The notes beneath the pieces are model-generated. The model did no database searches, was not told the DNA's origin, and saw only the letters and a list, made by a program, of their open reading frames with translations. 64,000 nucleotides of DNA from Sternotherus odoratus (Eukaryota > Chordata > Testudines > Kinosternidae), in the NCBI GenBank assembly GCA_032164245.1, contig JAVMKO010000001.1, positions 77,621,892 through 77,685,891 on the forward strand, given 5' to 3'. Shown in pieces: positions 63,890-64,000 of this stretch. A program made the position numbers and the translations under genes. Position 1 is the stretch's first letter; every line of letters starts with the position of its first letter.

Positions 63890-64000
63890 AGAGAAAGCCA
63901 AGCTCCATTTTAGTCTTTCAGCCTCAACTACGAGACATTTCAGATCTCCAGGTTCCATTTCTCAGACTCAATCCAGCTACTTTACAAAACCAATCTATCT

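Overview
This is a vertebrate nuclear window, almost certainly from a cryptodiran turtle. The support is the repeat content: two copies of a SINE matching the turtle tRNA-derived Cry I type, CR1 ends, Penelope-like, DIRS-like and L1-like retroelements, many hAT- and Harbinger-type MITEs, and solo LTRs. There is also one spliced amniote gene with exons of normal size and very large repeat-filled introns. Nothing bacterial, viral or plasmid-like is present, and most long open frames are chance or transposon-derived.

Region 1 (1..~13850) is a head-to-tail tandem array of a ~1279-bp unit. Each unit carries one 72-nt tRNA-Asp(GTC) gene on the minus strand, followed 9 nt downstream by a TTTT Pol III terminator. 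Eleven tRNA genes are visible. Nine are identical, one has a tolerated stem change, and the last, at the array edge, has two stem mismatches. The array enters from outside the window. Diagnostic substitutions sort the units into at least three subtypes arranged I-II-III-II-III-III-I-II-I-II-I, which is a higher-order repeat pattern with recent 2-unit and 3-unit duplications.

Region 2 (~13850..17045) has no gene that I can recognise. It holds a hAT element with an exact 8-bp target duplication and a nested Harbinger-type MITE, plus a MIR-like fragment.

Region 3 (17046..~23702) is a DIRS-like tyrosine-recombinase retrotransposon on the minus strand, with inverted terminal repeats. It has gag, RT/RNase H and recombinase remnants. 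It is dead: the RT YxDD box is changed, the recombinase is frameshifted and internally deleted, and a solo LTR sits in gag.

Region 4 (23681..62698, minus strand) holds 24 consecutive coding exons of MEI1, the meiotic double-strand-break formation protein. They encode about 1049 residues including the C-terminus and stop. Every exon junction I checked keeps the frame. All introns fit GT-AG except one GC-AG intron. The first exons (roughly the N-terminal 200 or more residues by comparison with mammals) lie beyond the right edge. The stop codon lies at or inside the terminal repeat of the DIRS element, so the transposon probably forms the end of the gene. The introns are packed with nested transposons, many of them datable relative to one another by clean target-site duplications.

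The most noteworthy observations are the tRNA-Asp tandem array with higher-order structure, the DIRS/MEI1 3'-end overlap, the GC-AG intron, and a conserved hammerhead-ribozyme-like hairpin in the Penelope-like copies, one of which is a head-to-head palindrome.
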